In this document: in pieces, positions 61,855 through 64,000 of the stretch
Position numbering within the stretch: position 1 is the first letter of the stretch
Layout: each line of letters starts with the position of its first letter
Assembly (NCBI GenBank): GCA_910585765.1
Contig: CAJUES010000001.1
Location: forward strand, 67,610 to 131,609
DNA: 64,000 nt
DNA from: an uncultured Lachnospiraceae bacterium
Lineage (GTDB): Bacteria; Bacillota; Clostridia; Lachnospirales; Lachnospiraceae
Direction: 5' to 3'
Program-made: the position numbers and the translations under genes
The notes under the pieces: generated by a model
Databases searched by the model: none
What the model saw: the letters and a program-made list of their open reading frames with translations, nothing else
What the model was told of the DNA's origin: nothing

Positions 61855-63826
61855 TTTACAAGGAATAAGGCAGAGGATTGCAGATTACGTCAGGTGTTCA
61901 GGTATGCTTTTGCCAGATAATAAAATGTATATTATCGATATGGCAGGCTTAGGGAAATTAGGGAATATGTTAATTTCATATGATTGTCAAATCGTAGTGG
62001 AGAGTAGAATGAATAATAAAAGCAAAGCAAATTCATTTCTTATTGTTAATCCCATACTGCAGATAGGGAATAAGAAAAGGTATATATATCGTGTTGACAG
62101 GGATTCGCTTCAGTTATTTTTTTGGTTGTGCTCTATGCGGATTTATGTAAATGGATTTATTGATGAGGATTTTAAACAAAGCGAGGTATATCATAAAGAA
62201 GTATATGGTTTAGATAAATTAGAAGAGGATCAATATATATTGATTGCAATAAGGAAAGGGGAAGAAAAATTTTTAGAAAAATACAATGTATGCTACAAAC
62301 CTTTGGTGTTAAATCCAAATATAAACAGGAAACAGATTTGGATTTATGGAGCAGGTTATATAGGGCAGAATGCTCAAAAATATTTGCTGGATAGATGTAT
62401 AGATATTCAAGGTTTTATCGAATCTGATATTAAGAAAGTTGGGAGCAGGATACAGGAAAAAGAAATATATGGTAAAGAAATAATACGCAAATTGCCAGAG
62501 GATGCATCAATTATTGAAGCGGGAAAATATTATAAAGAAATAGATAAAATGATTTGCGAGGCTAAGGCAGATGTAGATCGATACTTTCTGAAGGACGAAT
62601 TTGAACTGGGGATATATAAAGAAAATAAAATTATAGTAGATGCAGAAAAAAGTATTTATTGGAAAAGAGCGTCGTTAATGAATTTGGGAGAATTTTTTCC
62701 TGATAGAAAGTTTGTGTTTTATGGTGATGATATTGATGTTGCCTGTAAGTATTGTGAAATATTTGAAATGTTGGATTTTACAAATGTTTTAATTGTTTCA
62801 AATGACAGTGATAAGCGGGTAAGGTTTCCCGTAATCAATTACATCGAGGAGGTCTTATATGAAACAAATTATTTAATTTTATTATATGGAAAAAGCAATA
62901 GTTATGTTGACACGTTGTTGTCTCTGGGAATGCAGGAAGTGCGGGATTACGTACATGTGGATCAGCCAAGTATTCTGTTTTCTATTAATTTTAGGAAACA
63001 GGTTTTAGATATTAATTTAGGGTATACATATAAGACAAACAGCGAATTTCCTGGCGTATATGTTTATGGGATGAATCATGAAAACGATTATAGGATTGCA
63101 GTATTGGGTGGGTCTACATCGGACAGTATGTTGGCGCCTTTTAAATCATGGGTACAAATTTTTTATGAAGATTATTGTGAAAAGAAACGTGGGATTAGTG
63201 TTTTTAACGGAGCAATAGGCGGATATAACTCAACACAGGAGTTGCTTAAGCTGATGAGAGACATGGTACATTTAAAACCCGATATGATTATTGTGTATGA
63301 TGGCTACAATGATGCCAGAGATGCAGGCAGGGGAGTAGTTAATTCTTTTGCGTTTCCATATATGATGGATATTTTTGGAGTTATAAACGGAAGGGTACAA
63401 AATTGTGATTCACCAGTGAATCGAATTGATGTTGAAAAGTTGTGGACAGGTATTTCATTTCAAAAGAATGTAGTGGGGAATTGGTTAAAGAATATCGAAT
63501 ATATGCATGCTGTGGCTCAAATAAATAATATTAAATTTGTTGCATTTTTACAGCCAATGTTACCAAGCAAAAAGAAATTGAACTTACATGAAAAGTCAAT
63601 AATGAGAATGATAGAGGACACTTATCCTGGTGTTGTGATCGCAGCTGCTAAAGAATTTCGAAATCAAGGGCGGCAGATGCAGAATGATTTCGAATATATG
63701 TATGATTTGTCTGGGATTTTTGATGATGATGATGTTTATATGGATATATGCCATGTTTACGAAAACGGAAACAGGATAATTGCTAAAAATATTTATGAGA
63801 TAATAAGGGGAAAATGGAATGAATAA
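61832..63826 (+). CDS. SGNH-hydrolase-like protein with N-terminal Rossmann-like regions (paralogue 2)
   Basis: About 660 residues with the same layout as its neighbour: nucleotide-binding-like units (QIWIYGAGYIGQNAQKYLL and a further KFVFYGDDIDVACKY), then SGNH blocks I VLGGSTSDSM, II NGAIGGYNS, III VYDGYNDARD (an Asp-Gly variant of the usual GxN) and V DICHVYENG. The start is unclear: the frame opens at TTG 61796, TTG 61832 is listed, an AAAGG lies ahead of ATT 61850, and the first ATG is at 61904. It overlaps or directly follows paralogue 1. Confidence 0.75.
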   Translation: MKKGWDISLQGIRQRIADYVRCSGMLLPDNKMYIIDMAGLGKLGNMLISYDCQIVVESRMNNKSKANSFLIVNPILQIGNKKRYIYRVDRDSLQLFFWLCSMRIYVNGFIDEDFKQSEVYHKEVYGLDKLEEDQYILIAIRKGEEKFLEKYNVCYKPLVLNPNINRKQIWIYGAGYIGQNAQKYLLDRCIDIQGFIESDIKKVGSRIQEKEIYGKEIIRKLPEDASIIEAGKYYKEIDKMICEAKADVDRYFLKDEFELGIYKENKIIVDAEKSIYWKRASLMNLGEFFPDRKFVFYGDDIDVACKYCEIFEMLDFTNVLIVSNDSDKRVRFPVINYIEEVLYETNYLILLYGKSNSYVDTLLSLGMQEVRDYVHVDQPSILFSINFRKQVLDINLGYTYKTNSEFPGVYVYGMNHENDYRIAVLGGSTSDSMLAPFKSWVQIFYEDYCEKKRGISVFNGAIGGYNSTQELLKLMRDMVHLKPDMIIVYDGYNDARDAGRGVVNSFAFPYMMDIFGVINGRVQNCDSPVNRIDVEKLWTGISFQKNVVGNWLKNIEYMHAVAQINNIKFVAFLQPMLPSKKKLNLHEKSIMRMIEDTYPGVVIAAAKEFRNQGRQMQNDFEYMYDLSGIFDDDDVYMDICHVYENGNRIIAKNIYEIIRGKWNE

Positions 63827-64000
63827 CGAAGAAACAAAGAAACACTATATGGAGCTGATAAAAAAATATGGGTTAACACCACAAGGAGTTGACTGGGGGG
63901 AAAAGTGCAGTGCAGAACAATTAAATTTTCGATATCAAAATATGTTAAATGTTATTACTAATTATCACGGGTTAAAGCACAGTACCCACATCCCACATCT
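63819..64000 (+). CDS. Probable class I SAM-dependent methyltransferase, N-terminus only
   Basis: The first 60 codons are visible before the window ends. MELIKKYGLTPQGVDWGEK followed by a polar stretch and FRYQNMLNVI resembles the N-termini of small methyltransferases found in polysaccharide clusters (VDWGS...LRF pattern). The SAM-binding motif would lie beyond the edge. ATG 63819 overlaps the stop of the upstream gene by eight bases. Confidence 0.5.
   Translation, partial: MNNEETKKHYMELIKKYGLTPQGVDWGEKCSAEQLNFRYQNMLNVITNYHGLKHSTHIPH

Noticed and set aside
1..64000. tRNA and rRNA genes
   Set aside because: No cloverleaf-like segment or conserved rRNA stretch was recognised on reading both strands; a dedicated scan was not possible.

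Overview
The window looks like a chromosome segment of a Gram-positive gut Clostridia, most likely a Lachnospiraceae. This is inferred from family content, not from a marker gene. The signs are LplA/LplB/YtcP-type sugar transporters without their own ATPase, YesM/YesN-type two-component systems, strong AGGAGG ribosome sites, sigma-A-type promoters, BspA-like leucine-rich repeats and many glycoside hydrolases. Bases 1 to about 46,400 are GC-rich and compact. From about 46.4 kb on the DNA is visibly AT-richer, and it becomes very AT-rich after 57.9 kb, which fits imported DNA.

Carbohydrate region (1-40.3 kb). Three transporter loci follow one another. Locus A (1-10.1 kb) has a divergent sensor kinase and a frameshifted YesN-like regulator, a binding lipoprotein, two permeases, a GH36 alpha-galactosidase and a second clan GH-D hydrolase, closed by a strong terminator. 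Locus B (10.3-19.2 kb) has a binding lipoprotein, two permeases, a sensor kinase, a response regulator and a GH3 enzyme. A Dus enzyme, a very large cytoplasmic leucine-rich repeat protein and an Fe-S aldo/keto reductase lie between B and C. Locus C (25.8-40.3 kb) has a LacI regulator, permeases, a binding lipoprotein, GH130, GH20, GH38 and a secreted GH85 endoglycosidase. This set reads as an N-glycan pathway: GH85 releases the glycan outside the cell, the transporter imports it, and the three cytoplasmic enzymes dismantle it.

Defence-like and mobile region (40.3-48.9 kb). A SUFU-domain gene and an SF2 helicase run leftward from a promoter pair shared with three rightward genes: an unrecognised 255-residue protein and two overlapping P-loop ATPases resembling BREX-type DUF2791 proteins. 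No methyltransferase, phosphatase or protease partner is present. Next come two 30-bp palindromic sites in inverted orientation flanking about 317 bp, then a frameshifted TnpB-like gene in which all three RuvC catalytic acids appear replaced, followed by a hairpin-rich non-coding stretch.

Surface-glycan region (48.9-64 kb). A glycerophosphotransferase-like protein, a GmhA-like isomerase, a sugar epimerase and a swapped-order HldE-like kinase/nucleotidyltransferase point to a nucleotide-activated heptose-type sugar. They are followed by two copies of a small cassette (a short partner protein overlapping a retropepsin-like aspartic protease), each bounded by the same 23-bp inverted repeats, the right one forming half of a terminator. 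Radical SAM genes follow both cassettes; the second is broken and joined to a remnant of a second HldE-like gene, showing an old duplication. A NodU/CmcH carbamoyltransferase, a small unknown protein, two SGNH-hydrolase-like paralogues and the start of a probable methyltransferase complete the window.
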